This document shows positions 1 to 9,370 of a stretch of DNA of 64,000 nt, piece by piece (the stretch's first letter is position 1; the number at the start of each line of letters is the position of its first letter). Under the pieces are notes generated by a model. That model worked only from the letters and a program-made list of their open reading frames with translations. It ran no database searches and was not told where the DNA came from. Made by a program: the position numbers and the translations under genes. Where the stretch lies: contig JALIZF010001873.1 in assembly GCA_029948255.1 (NCBI GenBank), positions 554,501 to 618,500 of the forward strand, read 5' to 3'. Origin of the DNA: Telmatactis stephensoni. Taxonomy: Eukaryota; Cnidaria; Anthozoa; Actiniaria; Isophelliidae.

Positions 1-1252
1 TTGCTTTCACTTCCGCTCGGGGCGTGTCTCGACCGTGTTTGCTGGAGGAAGACTCAGCTGTGTCCGGTGTGATCTCGATGTCCACCGTAGGGTGGGCATG
101 GAGGCGCGCTCGTCTCCACGCGCCCTTGGAAAAAACATGGTGACCTATTATTGATGGTTGTTTCTCGTTGACATAGTTGTGCGTCGTCCCACGACTTGCT
201 TTGCGACGTTTTGCTTGCTGTGTGGGGCGTGCCTGGTTGTGGTGAAGTGCGGCCATTTGTGATATCTGCTCGGAGTATTCGTCTCCAGAGACGGCTGATG
301 CTGAGCCCGAGGGTATTCCCTTTGCACGTCTGTTACGGCGACGTGTGCGATAGCACGTGATGCAGACTTGGTGGGGCTTACTGTTCCAGCCTCTTGCCCC
401 CTCGCTGTAGATCTTGTATTTTTGCTGGCAGTCCGGGCATACAGCTTCTTTGGATCTTTCCGAGGGAGGTGGTGCAGGTGGAGATGTAGCGGTTGCTGTG
501 ACAGGCTGGAGTTTTTGCTGACGTCGGAACGAGGACATGGCAGACACACTTGATGACGGTAGTGCATTTCGGGCTTTCTCTTTGCTCTCTACGAGTGAGA
601 TCACGTCGTTTACGGGCTTCTTGAGAATTTCTGTGATTCCCAGGACCTCTCTACGTATGTCTGGGTCTGCAATTCCGTTCAAGAGGACGTCGCGTGACAT
701 GTGGGGCGTATAGTCGACGTTTTTTCCGCATTCGCACTTGGAAAGGAAGTCGCACGTCTCCGCCTTTCCTCTTACTCTCGCTGCGAATGACCGGAATGGC
801 TCATCGCGCTCCTGGCGGAGCTGAAGGAGTTCGGTTCGCAAGACACCGGTAGCTACTGGAATGACTGCCAAAGAGCGCATTGTCTCGAGTAGCTGATCCA
901 AGGTACCAGAGGTGGCATCTGGGTGCGCTTTTAGTATGTTATCTCCTAGCTGTGGTCCGGCGCATTGGAAGAGCTGGGCGGGTGCCGTTGTCTCGCTGAT
1001 GCCTGAGCCCGTGCGAAACACGTTCCATCTTCGAACAAAAACATTCCACTCCTCTGTGGATACTCCAACGTCAGCTTTTGGCCTGTCGAGGGACGGGGCT
1101 CGTATGTTCTGTGTTGGCGCTGTTCCAGAGGTCGTGGGTTGGTTGTTTTGGTGAGCGAGATTGTGGTTCTGTAGGAGGGCGATCGCCAGTTCATCTGAGA
1201 CATCTGGTGTCTTAAAGTCGCATGCCGGTACTGAACAGCCGACAACTACCAT
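1..1252 (-). CDS. Retrotransposon gag-type polyprotein, runs off the left edge
   Basis: One stop-free reading frame begins at the ATG at 1252-1250 and stays open to base 1, about 417 codons. The middle is capsid-like (LLQLRQERDEPFRSFAARVR region, about nt 840-740). A zinc finger follows near nt 450-360: CPDC, then a GARGWN..PH stretch, then two more cysteines (C-x2-C ... H-x2-C-x2-C). The last visible part reads HHVFSKGAWRRARL, which resembles the start of the protease/pol region of invertebrate gag-pol elements as I remember them. The frame lies in the EDC3 intron on the same strand. No LTR or primer-binding site was recognised upstream (1253-2077). The intact frame suggests a young copy; the exact superfamily is uncertain because RT is outside the window. 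Confidence 0.72.
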   Translation of the reverse strand, partial: MVVVGCSVPACDFKTPDVSDELAIALLQNHNLAHQNNQPTTSGTAPTQNIRAPSLDRPKADVGVSTEEWNVFVRRWNVFRTGSGISETTAPAQLFQCAGPQLGDNILKAHPDATSGTLDQLLETMRSLAVIPVATGVLRTELLQLRQERDEPFRSFAARVRGKAETCDFLSKCECGKNVDYTPHMSRDVLLNGIADPDIRREVLGITEILKKPVNDVISLVESKEKARNALPSSSVSAMSSFRRQQKLQPVTATATSPPAPPPSERSKEAVCPDCQQKYKIYSEGARGWNSKPHQVCITCYRTRRRNRRAKGIPSGSASAVSGDEYSEQISQMAALHHNQARPTQQAKRRKASRGTTHNYVNEKQPSIIGHHVFSKGAWRRARLHAHPTVDIEITPDTAESSSSKHGRDTPRAEVKA

Positions 1253-2077
1253 GGTGTTCGTTGTAGGTCGCTTAATTGATTTTACATGAAGAATTCACTC
1301 CTCGGTAGACGTGGCTATTTAATCAATACCAATGTAAAATCAATTCTGTAACAATACACAAACATAAATTGATTGTCATACAAGCTGGACATATTAATAT
1401 ATGCTATATAAAGATATATACTTACAACGATGATTACAAAAGTCCTTGAATCAGTAAATTCAGAGAGTAACACAGTAAAGACAATGATAATTATACTGAG
1501 CACACTCATGAGTTACGACATATATCTAAACGTATCGGATTACCGACGCTTTGCTGACCGCGACGTAATGTCTGCGAGTCATCTTACATAAGTCATGTAA
1601 CGCAACACTCTTCAAGAATCCTTTACAAGAGCCTGTCATATTCAAATATTATTAATATTCCTTTGAGAATACAAACACAATAGTTTTAATTAGTGAACAA
1701 AAGCTACTCGAAAAGGATTCTGGTATAGAGAGAGGTCAAAACGTCATCGTGCTAGGGGCTTATTCTCCCAGTTTTGGGCCATGAGTCTCCAGATTTTGGA
1801 CCTCATCTCCCGGTCTCCCGAGTTTGGCTGTAAATGTCCCACTACAGTGGGTGTCAATTCTGTCCAAAATACTTAATTTAATTTTAATTATTGCAAGTTT
1901 CCAGATTAAAAATCACAGAGGATTGGCAGGTAAATGTATTTGTCATAAGAAACTGGGTAAGTGGTCACATGGTCTGTGCCATATGTTTACTGTGGACTGA
2001 TGCTAAATAGTGGAATATGATATTTCAAAGTCTAGATAAGGCAATACCTAATGATTCCTAATAATTTCGATCTTTAC

Positions 2078-3141
2078 CTTGGGTGAAGCTGCATTGGTAC
2101 CTGAAAGCTTATTAGAACTTCCCCCTTCTTTCCTCTTATCCTTTAATAATTCAGGGGGAGTTGCAAGTATCTCAAGATTGTAGATATCTTGTGCACATAT
2201 TTGTATTTCATTTGAATGAACAGTTTGGCCATTTAGAAAAGCTGGAATAAAATATGCAATGGAATCAGAGTTACACTGGAAGTCCATCTACCTCGGGCCA
2301 AGCTACATGTACTGAACGGTGTGTAGAATAGTTGAGACACTGCAAGTCCTCTCAAACTACTAACTCAAAGCAATTTTCGTTCCTTTCAGGTGACATTTTC
2401 TATATCATTTTACACTCGATAACTCGAACTCCCGATAAAGTCGAACCTTTCTACATTTTCCTTGGAGGTTCGAGTTATCGGGATTCAACTGCATCTGATG
2501 AAGAATGTTGGCCTATTGGTCTCAGCTAGATTCCTGCGTCTAAATTAAATGTGTCTTCTAAAGAAGTGTGTGTGCCTCAGAATAATTAGGTTCTGGTATC
2601 TGCATGGTATTAATTAAGCAGAGATAACTATGATAATATCCATGTAATGGGGTTTGAATACCTACATGCATCATTCATTTACAATTACAATTTAAGCTTA
2701 ATTAACTTATCTATTGTACGTAGAGTACAAACATTAAAAGCGTGCAATACTTTGCACTATTTAGTACTAAATAGCACTAATTAAACAATAGAAAACAATA
2801 GAATTAGCATAAAATAGCACTATTTAGTGCTATTTATGTTGCACACTTTTAGTGTTTGTACTCTACTCTCTCATCTAAATAAGGCTTAATAAATAAATCA
2901 ATTCGAAGTAATAAAAGAGAAGATTAAGTTTGAAACTTTGCAGTTAAGTATATTACACAAAAGTAAAGATATTCGAAGATGTTCTAATCATTATAAGCAA
3001 AGTTTTATTTATGGCCTTACCATCACCCAAAACAAGCATCTGACTCGTGTTGTCAATGTTCAACACTTTTCCTTCAAATATTCCAAGATTGGCGCAGTCT
3101 GCTTTTATCCACATACCAACCCATCCCTGTGTAGATGCCAT
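2078..3141 (-). CDS. EDC3: EDC3, enhancer of mRNA decapping 3: first two coding exons (partial)
   Basis: EDC3 is a P-body scaffold that stimulates Dcp1/Dcp2 decapping. Exon 1 is 3021-3141 (ATG 3141-3139; MASTQGWVGMWIKADCANLG) and ends with donor G|GTAAGG. Exon 2 is 2078-2241, with acceptor TTCCAG and donor AAG|GTAAAG. Together they give 285 nt, 95 codons in phase. They cover the N-terminal LSm domain: exon 1 aligns with the human start MATDWLGSIVSINCGDSLGV, and exon 2 reads AFLNGQTVHSNEIQICAQDI then YNLEIL, matching the human PFHNG...AGDITELKILEIP stretch. The FDF and YjeF_N parts must lie left of base 1. No stop or frameshift is visible. Assignment rests on remembered human EDC3 and exon phasing. 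Confidence 0.82.
2417..2484. repeat. Short hairpin, possible TIR remnant
   Basis: CGATAACTCGAACTCC at 2417-2432 is repeated inverted, with one bulge, as GGAGGTTCGAGTTATCG at 2464-2480. It lies in EDC3 intron 1. Similar ends occur on pogo/Tigger-type elements as I remember them; no full element is visible here. Confidence 0.4.
2721..2865. mobile_element. Foldback MITE, 145 bp
   Basis: The ends are 27-bp inverted repeats (2721-2747 and 2839-2865) with two mismatches. The interior contains further palindromic runs of CACTATTTAGT and its complement. It lies in EDC3 intron 1. No coding capacity and no clear target-site duplication. Confidence 0.6.
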
Positions 3142-3304
3142 AACTTATCACTACGAAATAATTTTGCTAAAAATGTAGATAAAATGGTCTTTTTCGACAC
3201 GAGAAATTTTAGACCAAAGCTTGTCCTTGTCAGATGCACAGCAGAAATAACTCTCGTACCAGGCCCCTCCTGAGCTTAGGAACGCCTGACGTTATTTGCT
3301 GGAA

Positions 3305-3452
3305 TTGATAAAAAATGAATGGAATAAATGAAAGAATGGATAAATGAATGAATGAATGAATGGATGGATGGATTCATGGATTGATTGATTGATTGATGGA
3401 TGGATGGATGGATGGATGAATGAACAAATGAATGAATGAACGAATGAGTAAG
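3305..3452. repeat. Degenerate GAAT/GGAT tetranucleotide repeat
   Basis: Runs of GAAT, GGAT and GATT units, imperfect. Similar blocks recur at 11225-11380, 11815-12010 and 61600-61880. Confidence 0.85.
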
Positions 3453-3689
3453 TAAATGAGTCTATTTGACAGATTTCATCAAAATAGTTCTTTTCGTGGC
3501 GGAAGAAAGAAAAGAGAAGAAAAAAAAAAAAGAAAATACAACTTTAAACCAGGTAGTGCTCGGACACATTTGGAAATCATGTGCTTGAGCACTGCGGTAT
3601 ATCCTAAGCGTAGTTGTAGCTTTCCGTGTAGAGATGGTGTACATGAATACACCAACACTATTACTGATCAATTGACACCTGGGTAGCAT

Positions 3690-3960
3690 TACCACAGTCA
3701 GAGGTTGGTAAAACTGTACAACTAACTGTGTAGCCGCGGTCCTCAGTCCCGCAGTTGAATTGTGTAAGAGTTGTTTCGCAGTCCGAAAAGTATAAGGTCA
3801 AGTGTACAATTTACTGTCAACGCGGTTCGCAGTCGCGCAATCGAATTCTGTAAAGGGCGTCCCGTAATCCCGCAGTCGAAAAGTGCAAGCGGTCACTTGT
3901 ACTGCTTATACTGTTACAGCCGTCCACAGTCCCGAAGTCAAATTTCATTATCAGGGTAGT
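3690..3960. repeat. Minisatellite, left part
   Basis: Degenerate direct repeats, unit very roughly 75-100 bp, built around GTACAACTTACTGTC, CCGCAGTCC and CGAAGTCAAATTGTG-like words. The same units reappear at 7490-7850, so the array seems to have been split by the intervening material. Confidence 0.6.
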
Positions 3961-4149
3961 AACGAGGTATATAGTTTTTTCAGTGATCCCGATCCCAGGG
4001 CTAAAAATCTGATCCTTGATCCCCAAAATAAGGACAATTTTGATCGGGACTTACAAATCTGCAAACTTTGCAAAGTACTCTATACGTACACATGCAGAAA
4101 AATTCGCAAGATACTTTTTTCCGTATAAACATATATAAAATGATTTTAT

Positions 4150-4290
4150 ATATATATATATGAAGAATTGCAAACTTCGCAAATTTGTAACTACGGGGAA
4201 AATTGCAAACTTCGCAAATTTGTAACTACGAAGAAAATTGCAAACTTCGCAAATTTGTAACTACGGAGAAAATTGCAAACTTCGCAAATT
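4150..4290. repeat. Tandem repeat, about 39-bp unit
   Basis: Four near-identical units contain ATTGCAAACTTCGCAAATTT followed by GTAACTACGG-type sequence. The same core motif recurs at 5658-6275. Confidence 0.85.
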
Positions 4291-4880
4291 TGTTAAAAAA
4301 TTCAAATCTGTTAAATGACCGGTTCTCCACCCCTGTTTCCCTCCCAGGAAGGAGTAAAAGCGTGAATAATATTCATAAGGAATCTAATGGTGACAATATT
4401 CATATGGAGTCTAAGGACGATAACGATGTTAAAATTGTTAGGTTTTCTTTGCCCTTTAAGAACCAGAGTTCGGCGAATCTGGTGAAGGAGCAGTTGAAAT
4501 CTTTGAGTTCTAACATCGGTATTGACATTCAACCTGTTTTTCGCAGTAAACCTATTCAACAGATTCTTCTACCTAAGGAAAAAAAGCCTGATTTCGTTAT
4601 TAATCAATGCGTTGTGTATCATTTTCAATGTTGTCAGTGTGATTCTGATTATGCAGGCTTTACTACAAGGCACTTGCATCAATGCATCCAGGAACACCGG
4701 TATTCTGCCATAGGCAAACATCTTAATAATATCCATGGTGGTATTGACACTTCTAGTTTAAGTAGTCAATTTTCTATTCTTAGCAAGTGCCAGTCCAAGT
4801 TTGATTGTCTCCTGTATGAAATGGTTTTCATTAAGCAACTTAAGCCTTCACTCAATACTCAGAATGACTCCATTCAATAA
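4203..4880 (+). pseudogene. Penelope-like retroelement, C-terminal GIY-YIG endonuclease fragment
   Basis: The frame starts inside the 39-bp tandem repeat, so its first 30 or so residues are probably not native. From about 4300 it is protein-like. Its end has the GIY-YIG endonuclease arrangement of Penelope-like elements: a VYHFQCCQCDSDYAGFTTRH stretch (Cys pair, Y-x-G-x-T), HLHQCIQEH, SAIGKHLNNIHGG, then LLYEMVFIKQLKPSLN before the stop at 4878-4880. The reverse transcriptase that should precede it is absent, so this is a 5'-truncated copy, which is usual for target-primed insertion. Downstream non-coding sequence, interrupted by a MITE, contains GCGACGTTTCGA (4911-4922) with its inverse near 5531. 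Confidence 0.75.
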
Positions 4881-4988
4881 GGTCAATAAGAAAGACAAAA
4901 CACAGATTTCGCGACGTTTCGATGTCTCCGACATCATTCTCAATCGGTCTTTACTCCATTCAAGCTAAGCTTTTTACTTGATTGCGTC

Positions 4989-5442
4989 TCTAGCAGGGTT
5001 CCCAGGGGTCAGGGAAAAGTCAGGGAAAAACACAGTCAGGAAAAAGTCAGTGAAAAGTCAGGGAATTCTTTATTTGGTCAGGGAAATTGAGATTTTCACT
5101 TCAAGCCAGGGAAAAGTCAGGGAATTTTGTATAAGTAACTAAAAAATATTTGTTGTAGATGCTATTTTAAGTAAAGAAAAAACTTTCAAAGAGAATAAAT
5201 TATTTGAAGCATTTAACAAACTGGTCATGTTAGTTACACCAACATTTTCTATTTTTTGTCTTCAGTGGAATACTCATATTATGATAAAAATGGCCTGGAT
5301 ACAACTTATAAGTTGCATTTAAAGGCAGCCATATTGGAAGTAACTTACGAACTGTTGTGTTTGAAACTGAGTTTTGGTCAGGGAAAAGTGAGTGAAAAGT
5401 CAGGGAATTTAATATTTCAGAATGGCTGGGAACCCTGTCTAG
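4989..5442. mobile_element. MITE, 444 bp, with 5-bp target-site duplication
   Basis: Element 4994-5437 has perfect 11-bp ends, CAGGGTTCCCA and TGGGAACCCTG, flanked by TCTAG at 4989-4993 and 5438-5442. The subterminal regions carry repeated GTCAGGGAAAAGTCAGGGAA words in the same orientation at both ends. It has no coding capacity. It sits in the 3' flank of the Penelope-like fragment, so it is younger than that insertion. Confidence 0.8.
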
Positions 5443-5657
5443 GGTAAACAGTATAACTTTACGCTTTATTTTTATTATATATTCGAGTTCTTTTTCATTT
5501 TCATTGCTTGATAATGACTTATGGCTGAGTCGAAACGTCGCGTTTTTTAAACTTTTTTTATTTATTTTTTCATATTTTATCCCAATGTTTTATAGTAAAA
5601 ATAATAACCCTATGAAGAGAATACCAAAACATTTTATGTATAAATGCATTAAAAATA

Positions 5658-6275
5658 AATTGCAAACTTTGCAAATTTGCACTTAATTACGGGGAAATTT
5701 GCAAACTTCGCAAATTTGTACTTACGGGGAAAATTGCAAACTTCGCAAATTTTTCGTGATTCAAATCTCAAGAAATTTGCAAACTTTGCAGATTACCTCT
5801 TGTTAACAATTTGCGAAGTTTGCAAATTTCTGCGTACAAGTCAAGAAAAATTTGCAAACTTTGCAAATTACCTGTATTTTAAAAATTTGCGAAGTTTGCA
5901 AAATTTACAAGTCACGAAAAATTTGCAAATTTTGCAGATTACCTGTAATTTCAAAATTTGCGAAGTTTGCAAAATTTACCAGTCACGAAAAATTTGCAAA
6001 CTTTGCAGATTTACCAGTTTCAGAGAAATATGCGAACTTCGCAGATTTACCAAGCATCAAATGAAATTTGCGAAGTTTGCAAATTTCTATTTAGGGATCA
6101 TTTGCAAACTTCGCACATTTCTATCATCCGGCAAAATTCGCAAACTTTGCAGATTACCTGTAATTTATAAACTTGCAAAGTTTGCAAATTTCTACAAGGC
6201 GGGAGAGATTTGCAAACTTTGCAGATTTTTCGTGATTCAAATCTCGAGAAATTTGCGAACTTTGCAGATTTACCA
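5658..6275. repeat. Array of short palindromic repeats (GCAAACTTYGCAAATTT family)
   Basis: Roughly twenty copies of a short motif, alternating between GCAAACTTTGCAGATT-type and its inverse GCGAAGTTTGCAAATTT, separated by 10-25 bp of variable sequence. It can be read as a repeated peptide in several frames, but I take those frames as repeat artefacts. Relatives occur at 4035-4290 and 7440-7470. Confidence 0.8.
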
Positions 6276-6280
6276 GACTC

Positions 6281-7344
6281 CAAATCACGCCGCGGCCAAC
6301 CACCCCCCAAAATGTATTATTTAAGAATCATTTTCTGATAACTTTCTAAGCATTAGATGTTTTTTGATGAAACTTTGTCAATGAAATAAAACCATTCTGG
6401 AAAATTTTTTCTTGGTATTTTCACGACACAAAGTTGATACTATGACGTCATTATCAATGTTGCAATTTTTTGTCAATTTTTGAAATTATGAATTCAATTT
6501 TTCTAAGTGACCAGTTTGAAAGGTACTATCCAGAGGAGTTCAAATCTGAAAACCGTTTTTCGATAGCATCAATATTTGATGAGTTATGAGAAATTAAATA
6601 ATAGACAAACCACACCTCCCCCCTCACCCAATTTCTTTAGGAAGATTTAGGAAAACAAACCTCTTGGTAAAATTTTTTCTGTAATGATTTAAATCAGTCT
6701 ATTTTCGCCTTAAAATACTATACTAAATGTTTTCTAAAATCGTATGATTTCCGAATTTTGAATTTCGTTCTCAATGTGGAGATATTAAGGAAAGTTTCAT
6801 CATGACGTCATATGATGACGTCACAAGATTTTAACTTTTTGTTTTAAAACAGACAATAAGAGAAAGTTGTTCCCAAATGTGTATCGCATCTTTTCGTGCT
6901 AGACAAGTACTACATATGTAAATTGTATTTGGTCTTCATACAACGATAGAAATATACAAAAATAATTAATTTTGAAATCCCTCAATGATATGACGTCATC
7001 AAAAGCAACTAAAATTTTAAAAAAATATAACTTCTCACATATTTATGCTATCAACAATCTGTTTTCGGCATACATCTCCTCGTTATCTAGTCTTTCATTT
7101 TGCTCACATAAATGTAGATTAATCCTTGTTTGTAACATCATCAAAAAGTTGCAACATTTCTGGTGACGTCATAATATCGAAATTTTCTGTCAAACGTCAA
7201 TCAAAATGTTGCGGCGTACAGTGTCTCGCAATAGCCAAAGTTTAGTCAAGAAACTCTTTTTCGGTCAAAAGATATAAGGAAATATATATTTTTGTCACGC
7301 TGTGATGAGACATTTGGGGGGGTGGTTGGCCACAGCGTGATTTG
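6281..7344. mobile_element. TIR element, 1064 bp, with CRE-like sites
   Basis: The imperfect terminal inverted repeats are about 38 bp: CAAATCACGCCGCGGCCAAC... at 6281 and its inverse ending ...GTTGGCCACAGCGTGATTTG at 7344. No target-site duplication is evident and no ORF of interest is present. The inside contains five TGACGTCA palindromes (6443, 6803, 6816, 6991, 7164). It lies at the end of the palindromic repeat array. Confidence 0.65.
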
Positions 7345-7489
7345 CGAATTTTTCCCAATCTGTATATATTATAAAAAATAATAATATATATATTTTATAC
7401 GGAAAGAAGTACTATGCGAATTTTTCAGCATCTGTACATATATAGAATTTTGCAAATTTTGCATATATGTTAATTCCCAAAAGTATAAG

Positions 7490-7850
7490 CGCGGTCAACT
7501 AAGTTGTACAACCGCAGCCCCGAAGTCAAATTGCATGGGAAGGGGTGGTCCGAGCTGTACAACTTACTGTCGCCGCACTCCCTTATAGTCAAATTATGTA
7601 GGGGGAAGGGTGGTCAACTAGACAACTTGCATCGCGATCCAGTCCTGTAGTCGAAGCTTTAACAGAACGAAGAATGTTAATAAAATTAATAAACATGCAC
7701 GGATGTGAGCAAATGGTGGGGTGGTCAACTTAGCGCAATTTAGTGTCACCGCAGTCCGTAGTAGGGGAAGGGGTCGTGAACTGTACAATAACCACCGCAG
7801 TCCGCAGTCCCAAGTTAAATAGTGTAACGGGAGGTGTGGCCATCTTACAA
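7490..7850. repeat. Minisatellite, right part
   Basis: Four or so degenerate direct units (GGTCAACT..GTACAAC..ACTGTC..CCGCAGTCC..AGTCAAATT) matching those at 3690-3960. A further weak unit may lie at 8000-8090. Confidence 0.6.
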
Positions 7851-9370
7851 CAATCATTTGAGATAAAAGTTAAAAAATCTTTATCAAACGGGGCAACACA
7901 AATGCAACGAGCGCGCGCGCTGAAACGCGTCAGCAGTGTGTCTGTCCTCTTACACTCTAATCAACGAGATTGCGCAGATTAGTATCAAGTGTTGTAAAAA
8001 ATGACATTGCTGACATTGGGACTGCGGACCACGGCGACAACTTTACTAGTTAAGACTATCACTAGTGCCGACCACGGTTACAGCAATTTTCAAGAATTTT
8101 TGGGTGACCGGGTATTAAAAATAGAAAAGGGAAAGAGAGTAAACACAAGTAACTATTGTATTTGTCATTCATTCACTTTGCAGTTTATTTTGGTAGACTC
8201 TTTTACAAAGGCAATATTACAGTGTTATCAAAATCGCAACGAGCATGGCATCACTCTCAAGGGTTGTACGTTCTGGCTAGTGCTAACCTTGGGATTAATT
8301 AACTGAATAATATTTGTTTTCTTTAGATCTATCCCTGTGTTATACAGTGCTAACTGGCTTATGAACAACTGGACCCAGGGCTTGAGTATAGGGGCTGTCA
8401 CCACATCCTGATCGAAATATGACTATGCGCATATAGCAGTTTTCGTATGAGTGTGAAACAGACCGCGCCGTGCCGTTTACACAGTCATACGAAATCTGCT
8501 GTAGAAAGAAAGAGCTCATGCCATCCATGAGCAAAGAAAACTCCTGCGGCAAAGCTGTAAACGCTCCTCGCGTGAACACACAAGCGCACTGTCATGGTTG
8601 CTCCATGAAGAAGCATAGCTTTCAGTTTTAGAGCAGATTTCATATAAGTGTGAAACGGACCGCGTCGTGAGTCACACGAAATCTACTCTAGTACTAAGTG
8701 TGAGAATATTTTCTGTTTATTATAGTTTAGGATAAACTTGTGGCATCATTCACATGATGCATGCAACTGTACATTATATGTAAGTTGGGCAAAGACCTAT
8801 CTTTAACCTATTTTTAATAATCTGACTGGCATGTACAACTACAATATCTATAAATTCTACAATACATGGTCAATAGAGCTCAGTGTCTCATATTCAATTC
8901 CATGTCTAGGAATGATGATTTCCAGTCATTTAAATGGTCAGTGTTCATTCTAGGATTGTTTCATTGACAATTAATTTGACATTTGCTTTTTATCTCTTTC
9001 ATTTCACTAGACTGGATAGCTGGTGCTTTTTGGGAGAGAAGGGGGAGGGGATACTGGAGAAGGGAATTTTTCAAATATAACAGATGCATCAAATCAGTGA
9101 AAGTTCAGGGATACCATTGATGCCTGGGTGACTTTATTTACAACTTACAGTAAGCCTAAAAATGCATAATTTGCTCAAAAACACAGGCTAGAATGAACAC
9201 TGCCCAACCTCAACTTGAGCTACCATTTGCAACATTGATTAAAGTTGTACAGAGGTGTTAGTTGGTAATTCCAGGAGTGACAACATGTATTTGCATATTG
9301 TATCTTTAGCTCAAAATCTGTATAACAGACTTAACTATAGTTTGATCTTTCAGATCTGTAGGCATAGTTA
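7851..9370. other. Gene-free stretch downstream of RP2
   Basis: No coding exon recognised. A repeat cluster at 8430-8690 has inverted words: TTTCGTATGAGTGTGAAAC near 8440 against GTTTACACAGTCATACGAAA near 8477, and a second related copy at 8640-8690. The rest is unique-looking AT-rich sequence that presumably includes the RP2 3' UTR. Confidence 0.55.
9133..9138 (-). promoter_or_regulatory. Candidate RP2 polyadenylation signal
   Basis: TTTATT on the plus strand gives AATAAA on the minus strand, about 235 nt past the RP2 stop codon. The position is plausible; use is not proven. Confidence 0.4.

Larger units (their letters stand above)
4087..7437. mobile_element. Large inverted-repeat (foldback) region of about 3.35 kb
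   Basis: The 44 bp at 4087-4130 (core AAAAATTCGCAAGATACTTT) is repeated inverted at 7394-7437 with few mismatches. Between the two lie the short palindromic repeat arrays, a Penelope-like fragment and two smaller TIR elements. Similar minisatellite units flank both sides, which suggests one or more insertions into that array. Exact termini and a target-site duplication were not resolved. Confidence 0.55.

Noticed and set aside
5500..5545. Hammerhead ribozyme downstream of the Penelope-like fragment
   Set aside because: GTCGAAAC is present, but the required CTGANGA core could not be placed with proper stems; only a GCGACGTTTCGA/TCGAAACGTCGC inverted pair remains.
5658..6275. CRISPR-like array of short palindromic repeats
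   Set aside because: Eukaryotic context, repeats vary and alternate in orientation, spacers are short and uneven, and no cas genes exist; treated as a repeat array.
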